Source: Ursus arctos (lineage: Eukaryota > Chordata > Mammalia > Carnivora > Ursidae). From it: DNA of 64,000 nucleotides. Position numbers and translations under genes: made by a program. How positions within the stretch are numbered: the stretch's first letter is position 1; each line of letters begins with the position of its first letter. Below the pieces are notes generated by a model, which saw only the letters and a list, made by a program, of their open reading frames with translations, had not been told where the DNA came from and ran no database searches. The stretch spans positions 52,635,689 to 52,699,688 of the forward strand of contig NW_026622797.1 in NCBI RefSeq assembly GCF_023065955.2, in the 5' to 3' direction. Of the stretch, positions 31,810-44,110 are shown piece by piece.

Positions 31810-32100
31810 GCATTACCCTAGAATAGGACCAATCACAGGGAAAGCAACAGCTCGGGTGTTTTTCAGGCTGGCTTTCCTACAGTTCCTTTTAAAAGAACAG
31901 GCACTGTCTTTAGGAGAGATAATCCCACAATGGAGGTCCATTAAAAGTATTAGGATGTAGACTGCCATCATGATCCTGGGGAGGAGAGCTCTGTCCCGAC
32001 AATAGACAATTAAAGCTGATAAATCCAAGCTACTTGTTGCTGTTCTAATTCCTCCTAATTGTATGCTACTTGTCCCTGGCTCCTGCATTCAGGGATGAAC
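31810..32100. promoter_or_regulatory. Candidate upstream enhancer with K50 homeodomain-type sites
   Basis: Repeat-free block about 5.8 kb upstream of the promoter with a TAATCC core at 31920-31925, ATAAATCC at about 32019-32026, CTAATT at 32045-32050, CTAATTG at 32055-32061 and CAATTAAAG near 32008. OTX/CRX-type sites drive known retinal Prdm1 enhancers. Assignment is inference from motif density only. Confidence 0.3.
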
Positions 32101-34189
32101 CAGGCTACTCTAATCTCCAAAATACCTGACCTACTTCCTACAGGATCTTTTCAGCACTCTTTTCTTCCCATCTGGACCCCTTTTCCTCTTCTACCCCCCC
32201 CCCCCTTCCTTAGAGCCTGAGGGTGGAGAAGGAAGGGTGTTGGCGGGGAGGGGGAGTGGAACAGAAGGCTGCATCCGAGGCATTAACTCTGGGGCCTCAG
32301 ACAGTTTGCTAATCGGTAACAGGTAATCACGCTCACGGGCACACCAGGGACTAAACCGCGCTTGGCATTAGGCTCAACAAGTGGCAAGGGGCACACGTAG
32401 GGTCCAACTGTGAGATCACTGCTCGCTGCCAAATCTGCGTGTGCTTCTGCGTGCGGAGTGTATGCCTCAGTGATTCTATTTGTAGCTGTCTCACTAATTA
32501 TGCTGCCACCACCAGCTACTCAGAGCAAGGCATTCATTCTCCCAAAGCATATAATTCCATCTAAACAACAGAGCTCTAAATGCCAGTTTGGTGCCTGCCT
32601 GCATGTGTGTGCTCTCCTTGCAGAATCTTTCCAGAATCTACAAAAGGAGAAAACTGTCTTTGCAATTCAATGTTGGCCTCCAGGGTATACTTTTTAATGT
32701 CCAGAAATCATTACAGAGCCACCTCTCCTAACCCTCCCCCGCTCAGTAGCCTAAAGGGTGTACAGTAATCTAGCCTTAAAAACAATATAGCTGCGGAATT
32801 AACCGTGTTTCCAACAATCAACAATAATGTGTTGTTGGTTGTTTTTAAAAGAAATCCTTATATTTTAAATACACATCCTGAAATATTTATGGATGAAATT
32901 ATATGCTTTCTGGGATTTGCTTCAAAAATCATGAGGGGTGAGGTTGGGGTAGAGATGAAAACCCAGTTCTTGAGCTGATCATTGTAGAACTGGGTCATAA
33001 GGGTGCATCAGACCACTGTCTTTAGTATTAAAATTTTGTTTTGGTAATAAAAAGGTTAAAGATAAAACTAAGTTCTGCCCGATCCACTCAAGCTTCTCAT
33101 GCAGTTTAACTCAAGTTTACCACCTTTCATTAGTGTGAATAAGTGTTAAATTGAGAAGCACTTTTATATCATAAAGAAGGCACAGACCTCCTGCCCCGCC
33201 CCCGTCAAAAGAAGCAATCTCCGGGATCACAGTCATTTTGGGGGACAGGTTTTCTCAGTGCCGGGCAGATAGAGGGCGTTCCCAGTGCCCTTCAGCACCA
33301 GGGGGCTGACGATAGCCAGCACAGAGGTGTAATTTTGCCCGTCTTGTAAAATTGAAAACTGTGTGTCATCTGATGCAATTTTACAGAGACTGTACCAGGA
33401 AATGGGCTGAAAACATATGCGTTCCAGGAGGTACAAGTCCTTGCGGACATCTGAATGGGTCCCTGAAGAAAGCACCCTCCGCGAGACAGAGGGAGTAGGA
33501 ACGAAATATGCAGAGAACTCACTTTTTTCTCCGCAGTAGTCGGAGCCAGCAGCTGGCAGCACCCAGCAGGGCTGCTCCGCTGATAAACTGTGTCAAACCC
33601 AAACCATTTGTCAGCTCCAAAGAGAGGGGGACAAGGTGAAAGATGGACTCAGGAAGCAGATTTATCTGGCACAATACATTAACTAGTATAAATACCAGTG
33701 GAAAAAAGTAAACACATTTACCCAGCAAGAAAGGACCAATCACGGGTACCTCACTGCTTCACTCAATGTTCAAAACCCAAAGCTTTTCACTCATCGGACA
33801 AGTGACACCAATTCATCTTGGTGCTCTACCCAGGATATATGGAAACAAATCAAAAGCTTTATTTCTCTATTGACTTCTATTTCATGAGTGACTAGTTTAC
33901 ACTAACGTAAAAACTTTCTGCAGGACTAAAGAAAAGTTTTCAAGAGATTCTGTTCTTCCATTTCTTAGAAGTTTTTCCAAAATGCCATTAGGAATGAAAA
34001 CACAGAGAGAAATTGGTCTTCAAATTGTTATACATATTAAGCTTACACATTCGTTCATAGGATTTTGGACCTTCTTTGAAACATTTTTAATTTCAGAAGT
34101 CCCAACCAGCAAAGACCAGCATGATGGTCAATATACAATACTGGGTTATTGAAGTACACGCCTTGCTAGGAGATGCTGGAAGATGGTCA

Positions 34190-34436
34190 CAGTGCTAGGC
34201 ATGACTGCGGGCACCTGGCTTCAGGTCCGGGCTGTGTCTCTAGGCTCTGTTTCCTGGTATGTACCCCTTTTCCCTCATGCTCTACTAGTGAATCTGTGCA
34301 CCCAGTGAAGATCTGTCTCTGCGGTCTGCTACTTCGTGGCCTGTGAACAATCTCAGGCATCTTTGAAAACCCAGCACTCAGCGCGGTGCCTGGCTTGTAT
34401 TAGATGGTTGATTAATGTGCGATGAATGAACAGATT
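34190..34436 (+). mobile_element. MIR element, diverged
   Basis: Central GGCACCTGGCTTCAGGTCCG and 3' CAGCACTCAGCGCGGTGCC/TTGATTAATGTGCGATGAATG segments follow MIR; the middle is rearranged. Confidence 0.5.
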
Positions 34437-36134
34437 AAAAATGCTTCTTCGGTCCCACCTGTGAATGAGGCATTATGTAGGCTCTGGAGATACTTTCTCT
34501 TTTCCTCGACAAAGTGTATACCGCTGCTCAACACTTGTTCAGAGAACTTAAAAAAAAACATGTTCCCCAGTCCTAAAAATCTGCATATTAATGTGGGAAG
34601 GGAGGAACCTACCTCTAACCATAGCATTTGAAAAATCAGTTCACGCACTAAAAACAAACATTAGTTTCCCAAGCGTAGGTGATTTACATAGTTCTTGCCG
34701 AGTCTGCTTGGGTCCACTCTCCTCAATGTGCACATCCCAGGACTGGACCTCTTCCTAAAATTTTTCCCTGCCGGTCTTTGGGCCTTCCTGCCCTACACAG
34801 CCACTCCACCCCACAGTAATTAAATTTAACAAGAGCAATTAACAAAACAAACTCCATGCTGCTTAGTGGGCTGATAATTCTGATTGCAAAATTGTTTTAG
34901 GACGTGCAAAGCAGTTGAAAATAAAGATAAATAAGTTATGCAACCATTTGCATATAATACCTTTGTGTATAGGAGACAGTTCCATGTCTTAAATCATGCA
35001 GTCTACAATTATCATTATATTTCAGCTACATCTTACTACGCAATAGGTCTTCATGATATTAATTCAGATCTAATGCATCTAATTTGGATTATTTTCCCAG
35101 TGTTAAGAGTTTTAAATGATTGAGACAAATGCCTCTTTTTTTCTACTAACAAATAAAGAGAACTTCAGTGTTTTTCAAACGGAAGATCAATGTAAACATA
35201 ATACCAACCAATTTCCTGAATGCCTTCTACAAAAGTACTATGTTTTCAAGTCCAATTTTGACATAATCACTACTACTATAGATTATTGTTTCTGTACACC
35301 AAAAAAATGTAGCACAACTCCAAGGCTTTGCTTATTCTTCAATACTAGTGCCACATAAAATTTCAAGCATACGTTTGGACTTTTACATACTTTAATTTTA
35401 CCTGTAGTGATTTTTATGACAGTCTTATACCAACTCCCTTGACTTGGGGAATAAGAACATGGTGATGAAGGAAAAAGAAGTTTCCTGCAACTATACCTGG
35501 AAAGGGAAAGCCTGCATGCAATTGAGAAAGTATGATCTCCTTTCCACTTCTGATGAGCAACTGACAGTAGTAAGATTCTCAGTGTGTTAAAACTGGGATA
35601 ATCCCACAGGAAAACAAACCTTTCTGAAGGTGAGAGGAGAGACTTAGAGCCAGGGACACGTAATGGTTAATAAAGGCTGTATGTAAGCTTGCCACTGCTG
35701 CTTAGTATTATGTCTTTATTCCGAATGACATAGATCACTGGAAATAAAAATCCAATTGTCTCAAAATGTATAGAGCTGGTGAAGAGCCAGAGTGAAAACT
35801 GTGGCTAGAATATTATTTCAGTTTCTAGAAATCTAATCTAGTCTAGGAAATGAGAAGTTTTGAAAATTGTTTGCTCTAGAAATGAAGCCATTGAAGGATT
35901 CCTTTAGAAAGCAAACTGTTTTTGCTTAAAAAAAAAAATGGCTCAATTTATAACAATTTGGTTTTGGAAAAAATTCCTATGTTGATATATTAAGAGATAT
36001 TGATACAAACCAAGTTCTGTTCTGATCAAAATTAGCTTGTTAAGGTCAAAATTTCCTTTCTTTTTTTTTTTTGTTTTGTTTTGTTTGTTTTTCTTTCCAA
36101 TTTGGTCAACAGTCAGTACAGTTGATACTTTCTT

Positions 36135-36349
36135 TTTTAATTTTTTAATTTTTTTAAGGATTTTATTTATTTATTTGAGAAAAAGAGAAAGAAAATGAGA
36201 GCATGAGTGGGGGGGGGGGGACACAGGGAGAGGGAGAAGCAGGTTCCCCACTGAGCAGGGAACTGGATGTGGGGCTCCATCCCAGAACCCTGAGATCATG
36301 ACCTGAGCTGAAGGCAGACGCTTAACCAACTGAGCCACCCAGGCGCCCC
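36135..36349 (-). mobile_element. SINEC, minus orientation
   Basis: Begins with poly(T) and TTTATTTATTTGAGA and ends with GAGCCACCCAGGCGCCCC. Flanking duplications CAGTTGATACTTTCTT (36119-36134) and CAGTTGATGGTTTCTT (36350-36365) have two mismatches. Internal poly(G) run at 36210-36221. Confidence 0.95.
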
Positions 36350-36365
36350 CAGTTGATGGTTTCTT

Positions 36366-38180
36366 AATCAATGCAACTGGGACTAAATTTAACAAATTAC
36401 ACAAACAGGTAAATAAGACTTATAAAAATGGTAAATACTAATCTTAAACATTGCATTTGAAATTTACGGTATATCAATGCATGTCAACTTCTATGTCTTT
36501 GATGCCGGGCCAAGGCCTCTGAGAATGAACCTCTTTCTTCTTCAGTGTCCAGTGTCTTTTCTGCATAAACCCTCCCATGATGTATTGCCTCTCAGTCCAA
36601 GTAACCTGAGTGTAAAATTCTCCTAGATTTATGGCTCACTCACATCTATTTCAATTACAGAATTTTCCAACTACTATTTACCATCTTTCCAAAGAATTCT
36701 GCTTGGTTTTAATGACGTCAACTCTTAATACTCATATTTCATTGGTTTATATAATATTTAATTACACTACATAATTACAACTAGCATCATCAAGTTTGAG
36801 AACAAATATAAACAACATTTGCTAAGTATACAAATCAGAAAATACAAAGCAGAAATGTTAAGAAATATTAGAGAGAAACCAGCTAGAGAGACATGGGGAT
36901 AAAAAGTCAGTGTGTTATACAGAGGACAAGAAGAATATAAAAACATACAGCAAGTTGGTTTAATGAGGTTAGTTAAGCATTTCTAGGTGGTCAGCCAATA
37001 ACTGAATTCTAAATTACCCTACTTGGGTTAATAAATCGCTTTGAAGCAGCTGATAATGTAAGAACCAAGAAAGAGCTGTGATTTTAAAATATTCAATTAC
37101 TTCTTTTTGTCCACATTTCTTCTGCACTATGAAAAATGATTTCTAATAACTAGTCAACTTGAAAGACTGACTCCACAAAATAAACATTCTGATCTAAAAC
37201 GTAAAAGGATATAAAACTATAAAGCCTATATTTAATTAAGACAGCATCCTATGGAAAATACGTACTTTTTCCCCATGTAGAGTTATCTGAGATGTTTATT
37301 AAATTTAACAACAAAGAGTTGCTAAAAGAGCTCAAATCAGAAGCAAGATGTCTCTAAAGGTTCTACCTGGGAATTGAATCAATAGTGACGCCAATAAAGA
37401 AAATATTCGGCTGGAAGTTAGAAGTTCTAAGAAAACCTACATTTAAAAACAAATTACTGTTTTATTTTAATTCACAAGCAATCAGTGTTCATGGTAAGAT
37501 TTCTATAGATAAAAAAGAAATGAATATTTCCTAAAATATCACAGCAGCTTTATTGCATTTGCTTTTAGATGCCCAGGAGATGATCTGATGTGTGCTCATA
37601 AATCCTCACCAGAAGGCTTTTTACATTTCCTTGCTACCAAGCGAACCCCAAGGAAGCAATCATTGTTAACCTTTTGGCATAGATTCGTAAGTATCATTTT
37701 TGAGATGGAATCCAATTATAAACAATGTCTTACAACCCAGTTTTTCCACTCACTACTGTGAACATCTTTCCACGTCTGCATCATTTTTGATTGCCGTAGA
37801 GTATTCCAAAGTGCATATATCATACCATGTTTTACTTAATCAGTGATCAAAGACACATTATTACTGTATTTTTAAACTATTATGCAGAATGTTTCAGTAT
37901 GAAATTCAGGAGCATCAGTCCATGGAAAGTTAAACAATCCCTAGAAATCTTACCTAATTTCTTAATCTCACAAGGGAAGAAACTGAATCCCAGGCAGAAA
38001 AAAGTAATATTCTTTTGGTCACCTAGTTACTAGCATAGGTCCAGGATACCTTATCTGTAATTCCCAAATCCAAAAAGCTCTGAAAAGTAAGTTATTTAAC
38101 TTTTTATTCCCACTACCATGCATCAACTCTCAGCACTAAGATACTACAATAGCCTTCTAATTGCTCTGTTTCCAGTCCCA
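36366..38180. other. AT-rich intergenic stretch
   Basis: No gene. A LINE-like fragment lies at 37720-37890; the rest is AT-rich unique sequence. Confidence 0.5.
37720..37890 (+). mobile_element. LINE-1-like 3' fragment, diverged
   Basis: Matches the theme CATCTTTCCA.GTC..CATCATTTTT, GAGTATTCCAAAGTGCATAT, CCATGTTTTACTTAATCAGT seen in old L1 3' regions. Family uncertain. Confidence 0.4.
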
Positions 38181-38195
38181 CTCCTTTGCAATTTT

Positions 38196-38406
38196 TTAAA
38201 GAAATTTTTTTTATTTTTTAGATTTTATTTGTTTATTTGACAGAGAGAGAGACAGCGAGAGAAGGAACACAAACAGGAGGAGTGGGAGAGGGAGAAGCAG
38301 GCTTCCCACTGAGTAGGGAGCCCAATGCGGGGCTCAATCCCAGGACCCCAGGATCATGACCTGAGCCGAAGGCAGACGCTTAACCGACTGAGCCACCCAG
38401 ACGCCC
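38196..38406 (-). mobile_element. SINEC, minus orientation
   Basis: Complete element with tail TTTTATTTGTTTATTTGACA and head GAGCCACCCAGACGCCC. Perfect 15-base duplication CTCCTTTGCAATTTT at 38181-38195 and 38407-38421. Confidence 0.95.
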
Positions 38407-38421
38407 CTCCTTTGCAATTTT

Positions 38422-40120
38422 CACCAACATCACTGCCACCAGAATTCTAACTGTGGGTCACGGCTTTCCCACAGTCCTTTCCTCCCAGTAAACCTTGCAT
38501 GGCTCTCATCACTGCCCACCAGAGACTGTCTGACGTCTTTGCCTCAGTTAATGTACTTTGTGTTGTTTTCTGCTGCAGAAACGCTACTGTTTGAGTAAGA
38601 ACACCTCACTGAGTGTATATGCATCAGTAGAACCTCCCTAAAATTTGAAAAATTCTGAGTTCCAAGTCCCACCGGGCCCTGAAGGATGTGGACAAGGAAG
38701 TGGGGTGTGCATCAGGGTCAATCCTAGAGCCAGGGCTCCTTCCTCAGATGGCTACTGAACCTGCGATCCCATTACATGACTGATTATGGCCTGAACACAT
38801 ATATTCATTGACGTCAGTTGCTCAGTTTCAGTACTTTCTCTTCTTACACAAACTTAGAAATGACAAATAATTTTTAAATTTTAGATTATGTCTATGCCCA
38901 TCTCTTAGATTATGTCTATACTAAGCCACCTATTATCTAGGCAAAACAATAAGTTAAAATAATAGTTCCGTATCACTGTTCAGCTGACGAAAAGACAAGA
39001 ACAACAGAACAGTTTAATCACGGTTGAGACTGAAGGAATGTGATGATATGCTATGATATTATATCGCCCTTCACACACGCAGTCAAAAGACAATGGGGAG
39101 TCATGGTGGGTTCAGAATGGATACGTGCACACAGACACACAAATTCATTTACCACTGCGATTTTAGATGTCTTCTCCTCTTGGCTGGCTCTTGGTGAGAA
39201 CAGCCAGCAGCCAGTTCTCATCCTCTCCACCACACACTTTAGCATTACTACTTCCCCGGCCCCGGCCCACCAGAGTCAAATCTGTACACGAAACAGGCCA
39301 CGTCTTCCGGGGAAGCTCAAAGGCCTGCTGGCATAAGGTTCCCTTCAAAGCATCCCCTGGAAGTCTGTGTGGGTTGAGAAGTATTGAAACCATCCCTCTT
39401 CCAGGGAAGAGCTAAACCCACCCCACCATGTTTCTGTTCTCATTTACCCAGGGCTCCTGACATAAATAGTTAGAAGGTTGTCCTGCACCTCCCCCACACA
39501 GACCGCACCACAGACACCAGAGAAGCCCCACACACATCTGGGCTGAGGCTCCCACATGGGACACACTGAAATCCGGTTATCTGGTCTTGACTTTCATGAG
39601 GGCTGAGTTACAGAGAATAGACTGACCGTGGGACTAACCAATTGTGGGAAAGAAGAAGGAAGCGATTTCTCCCTCTCCCTCTCCTTCCCCTTCTCTTCCT
39701 CCCTGCACTGAACCAACTCGCAAACTCCAGACGCAGGGGAGGAGAGCTGTGTTTGGGGAATGTGACCTCCCTTTGTTGCGGATGAGACACACCCAGTTGT
39801 GTGAGGAGTACCTCACAGTGCGGAGAGGACATAAGCGGTCACAATCCCCAGAACGACCTCATTTATAATTTGAAATTCCATATGTTACTCCCCAGAGTAT
39901 ACGTGCAGAGTAATTTCCAGGTTAAGTTAGTTGCAGCTACGTTTTAGAACGTGCATTTACTCCTCACTTGTCTCCTCTCTTCCTATCTCCAAAGAAGTAG
40001 CTAAGAAGTATGGAGAGCTTCCCCTCGCGGGAGGTAAGCATCAATGTCTGGGACTTAGTGTGCACATATGCAAAAGCCCAGCTAGGGCACTGGCAAATAG
40101 ACATGCTCCCCCAAAGCCTT
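38422..40120. other. Intergenic stretch
   Basis: No gene and no well-defined repeat; a CT-rich run at 39666-39705. Short open frames without similarity. Confidence 0.5.
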
Positions 40121-40295
40121 CAGTGGTCCCCAAACCTTTCTATATACTAGAATGGCTGGGGAGTTTAAAACTATTCTGAGGCCCAGGTAGAACCCAATAC
40201 CAGTTAAAGCAGAATGCTGGTGTGGGAGCTGGCCCTGCTGATTTGTAAAGATCCTCGGGTGATTCCAATTGCACTGCCAAGTTTGGAACCGGCTG
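40121..40295 (+). mobile_element. MER5A-type hAT-Charlie MITE
   Basis: Left end CAGTGGTCCCCAAACCTTT and right end AAGTTTGGAACCGGCTG are degenerate MER5 inverted ends. The interior carries GGAGTTTAAAA, CAGGTAGAACCCAATACC and CTGCTGATTTGTAAAG in MER5A order. Confidence 0.65.
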
Positions 40296-41089
40296 CTTTA
40301 TTTAATCAGATGCCTGCCCATCTTTTAGATGATGTCTATGCTTGCAGTACTGTGTTCTCCAGTCTTCTCCTGGCAAAGAAAACACACTGTGCTTGTGGAA
40401 TAGTCACAGGAACATCATCTTAACATATGGCTTGGGTTGATCACTCGGTAATAGAAAATCTGCCTCTAAGATTAGCCAAGAACTGGAGCAATGAGGTCAA
40501 GGACATGAGTTCTGTACTCACGGGGGGCTGGCCTGGGACTATGACCACAGATTGTGTCCCTAATTCCAGCTGTGGATGAATATGGTGGCTGGGACAGGAA
40601 ACTACCACCAGGAGTGTTGATGGGAAGGCACCAGAGCAACACGTGATACTAGAAAATCAATTCAGAATTCTATATCCTACTGAAAGTGGGTCAGTACTGT
40701 CATCTTTGTGTATTAATTTTTTGTCGGCTCTTTATGTTATTGTTCTTATCAGAGTGGATTCTGATCATTCTCTGAATTAGAACATGAATGAATGGTCATA
40801 TCAAGATGCTTTCTTAATGTAGACAGATGAAACCTATCATTACAAATCATGATTATTTAAAGAAATGATCTAGAGATTGTTTGAAGAATAAATATTTGAA
40901 AGCAGCAAAAGCTACTCTTTGGGGTATCACATGGTGGTTAGCACATAGCCAGGTCCCAAATATGTTTATGAAATGAACTAATGATAGAAGCACTATGCCA
41001 TGGGGCAATTTTTCAAATATTAGTGGTGCCATCAATATTTACATAGAGGAAAATATTAAAATAGGGAAAGTCGGGAAATTTTAAGCTAA

Positions 41090-41540
41090 ATCTAAATGTC
41101 CAGATATTTACAAACTATATTGTGTTGCTATAACTTTTCTGGAAAGAAATTTAGCAATATATACCAAGAGACTTAAAGATTCATAACCTTTGATCAGAGT
41201 CTTATACTTGTGGGAATATATTGACAAGAAAATCATTTGAGGAATGTTACATAAACATATGAATTATAGTATTATGTACAATTTATGACAAAATAAAAAT
41301 AGTCTGAATATTCAAGTTGACAGATATCGCTGAATAGATTATTATATGGCCACAAGAGACGAGTATTTAGGGGCCAATACAAGTTTTTTAAAAAGTGTGG
41401 TAGGAGAGAATGCCCATGATATACCACTGGATGAAAACAGCAGGATGCAAAACTGCTGTAACATGATTTCACTTGTGTTCTTTTTACAACTACTAAAAAT
41501 GCCCTGTCTTTTATGTAAAAGAAAAACTCTAAAACAATTA
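41090..41540 (+). mobile_element. Old LINE-1 (L1M/L1ME-type) 3' region
   Basis: Follows the order of old L1 3' sequence: TTTCTGGAAAGAAATTTAGC, CCTTTGATCAGAGTCTTATA, then ATAAAAATAGTCTGAATATT, a GAATAGATTATTATATGGCC segment and GATTTCACTTGTGTTC. Highly diverged. Confidence 0.55.
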
Positions 41541-42650
41541 GAAGGGGATATCTGAATGTTGATTCCCAATTCTATTCGTCTAATTAGTCTTAATGAAGTC
41601 AACAGTTTTGTCATAAATTACAATTAACTATAATCCTCATCTGACACACACCCGCTGGTCCATATGTTGGGCCTCTTAGTCAACCAAATGCAACAGCCTT
41701 TGAAAACTGATTTAGCTAAAAAAACATGCAACAGACACAAAATGACAGACACCCAGGAAATCTGAAAAGATAATCATTAAAAACAAATTGAGGGGAGGGG
41801 AGACGGAAGAATTGCATTAAATCTGCTTTCCCATTTTTCTCCTTCCTTCAAGCGTAAGTTAATCCAATCACAGCCCCTAAATAGCTTAGAGAAAATTTTA
41901 AGGTGAAAAAACGTACACAAGTCTTTAGAAGCCAATTTCTTATTTCCCATTCTCTTCACTAAGGCAACCCCTTCCCTGAAGTCAGACAACCCGTTAAGAG
42001 TGCAGCGCACAAGAGTGCATTTTTTTATCCAGCAGAAATATTTAGCTTGGCTGTCTGCCAGGGAATGCTGGAAGAACGGACTGAATTAGGGGATTTACCT
42101 TCCACGTGTTTGGCACGCGTCATTTAGAGTATCTGAGAAGCTCGTCTCTCTTTCTCCAGGGTGCCGGAGCGGTGGAGAGGGCTGCCAGACTCAGGAAGAG
42201 TAATGTCACTGCGAACATGGTTAAGACACACGTGATCTGCATTTACAAATTGGGCATTTTACTCAGGTTCCAATTGGCTTTCTTTCCATGACTGATACAG
42301 TTACAAAACGGCATTCTATCACTATCAGAAGAAAAACCCTGTGATATTTTCGCTAAATTCTAGAGATGCTTCCATTTTTTCCCCCTCTTAACACCACTGT
42401 GGAGCTGCGTGAATCTATACGCAATTTCGGACAACCTTGATGAAAAACAAGCTCTGCGTGATGAGGCAGTTTGAGCATCTTCATTTATGCATTATGAGGA
42501 GCTGCTATTTTGTTTATTTTAAACATACACTATTGAAGGTTTTATATAATCAAGTCACTGAATCTATGTTTCAAGTTTGTTCATTGGTTGGACCCAGTGC
42601 TGAGCTACTAACCACCTGATAGACTCTAGATGCTGGAAGAGCCCCCACAG
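41541..42650. other. Intergenic stretch with a conserved-looking block
   Basis: No gene. The stretch 42040-42290 is repeat-free and higher in GC than its flanks, with CACGTG-like and CACGCGTC motifs near 42104-42120. Possibly regulatory; no direct proof. Confidence 0.4.
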
Positions 42651-42745
42651 ATTATCTTCTCCATTTTACGAGAGAGGCTGAGTGACCCACCAAAGGTGGC
42701 AGCTGGTGGAGGCAGAACCGGTGCCAGATCTGAAGTCTTTACCCC
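42651..42745 (-). mobile_element. MIR-type element (antisense)
   Basis: Antisense MIR signature CTTCTCCATTTTACGAGAGA, then GGCTGAGTGACCCACCAAAG, GGTGGCAGCTGGTGGAGGCA and GAACCGGTGCCAGATCTGAA. Confidence 0.6.
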
Positions 42746-43258
42746 CGTGTGCCTGTGAGGTTTCTGCACCCCCAGCCGCCAGCCCATCAGGCACCAAGAT
42801 CAGTGAGTGATGGGAAGTCATTTGCTGTTGAGGAAGGCACTGTCTATGTTGACATAATCATGGCCAAAGGTGGGGACATACTACAGATAGAGAAAATTCA
42901 TCAAGAACAAATTCCTAAAGAAATTGCCTATTTTCACCCAAAAACCGACTAGAGAGGATAATGTTAATTTCTTTTCGTGGGAAAAGAAAATGCCTGTTTG
43001 TCTTCTCTTTGCATGTGGTGACACGAGGCTATCGTCGTATCTAGCTAGAGTTGGAAAGGTTACCCCAAGACTGCACTATGTTTCCTGGCCAGGATATCCA
43101 TCTCTTGGCCCAAACGCCTAGCTCAGGACAGCCTGTTCAATAACAGCATTCAATTATATGACTATGGATGGGAGAGAAAAGAGTCATGCTTTAAAACAGT
43201 TCATGAGTTGAAGCGGGAGGGGATTCTAAAATGCAAACTTAAATGACTTTGTATCTAC

Positions 43259-43420
43259 GGGCGCCTGGGTGGCACAGTTAAGCATCCAACTCTTGATTTT
43301 GGCTCAGGTCATGATCTCAGGGTCATGAGATCAGGCTCTGCACTGGGCTCCGCATTTGGCATGGAGCCAACTTAAGATTCTCTCTCTCCCTCTGCCTCCC
43401 GCCACCACCCCCCAGCCACT
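43259..43420 (+). mobile_element. SINEC, plus orientation, 3'-truncated
   Basis: Head GGGCGCCTGGGTGGCACAGT followed by a body with an internal loss. It lacks the AATAAA tail and runs directly into LINE-1 sequence. No target-site duplication recognised. Confidence 0.8.
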
Positions 43421-43436
43421 CTCCCCATCACCTATG

Positions 43437-44110
43437 CACTCCATCCCTTGCCCACCTCCCCTCTGGTAACCATCAGTTTGGTCTCTATAATTAAGAGAAA
43501 TTTGCCATTTTAACCATTTTTAAGTATGCAGTTCAGTGGCATTAATTATTCACACCATTGTACAGCCATCACTAGTATCTACTTCCACAATGTTTTCATC
43601 ACTTGAAACAGAAACTCTGTACCTTTTAAACAGTAATTTCCCATTCCCTCCCACCGCTCTCCCCCAGCCTCTGGTAACCTCTATTCTACTTTCTGTCTTT
43701 ATGAATTTTCCCATTCTAGGTGCCTATATGAGTGGATAACACAACATGTATCCTTCGGCGTCTGGCTTATTCACTTACCATAATGTTTTCAGGGTTCATC
43801 CTCATGTAACATGTGCCAGCACTTCATTCTCTTCATGGCTAATATTCCATTGTACAGATAGACCACATTTTGTTTACTCGTCTGCCATATCCATCTGTCC
43901 ACATACCGTCTGCCTATGCCATTTCATCTACTCATCTGTTGATGGACACGGAGTTGTTTCTACCTTCTGACTGTGGTGAATAAGGCCGCTCTGAACATTG
44001 GCATACAAGGATCTGTTTTGAGTCGCTGTTTGCAATTCTCGTGGGTATATATCTAGGAATAGAACTGCTGAGTTACATGGTAATTCTCTGTCTAGCTTTT
44101 TGAGGAAGAA
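43437..44110 (+). mobile_element. LINE-1 (L1M-type) 3' UTR fragment
   Basis: About 670 bases in the order of the mammalian L1M 3' region: CCATTTTAACCATTTTTAAG, CAGTTCAGTGGCATTAATTA, ACAGCCATCAC, CTCTGGTAACCTCTATTCTA, TCTGGCTTATTCACTTACCA, ATATTCCATTGTACAGATAG, CTGTTGATGGACACGGAG, GTGGGTATATATCTAGGAAT. Shares its first part with 59190-59490. Confidence 0.8.

Larger units (their letters stand above)
29027..36118. other. Upstream intergenic stretch, mostly unique
   Basis: No gene supported. Contains MIR/L2-like fragments (31151-31215, 34190-34436), a C-rich run at 32195-32208 and motif-dense repeat-free blocks (31810-32100 and 32400-32600). The open frames of up to 183 codons have no domain and overlap old repeats. 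Confidence 0.55.

Noticed and set aside
42749..42952. 67-codon open frame after the antisense MIR
   Set aside because: No similarity to a family, no paired gene structure; length is within chance expectation.
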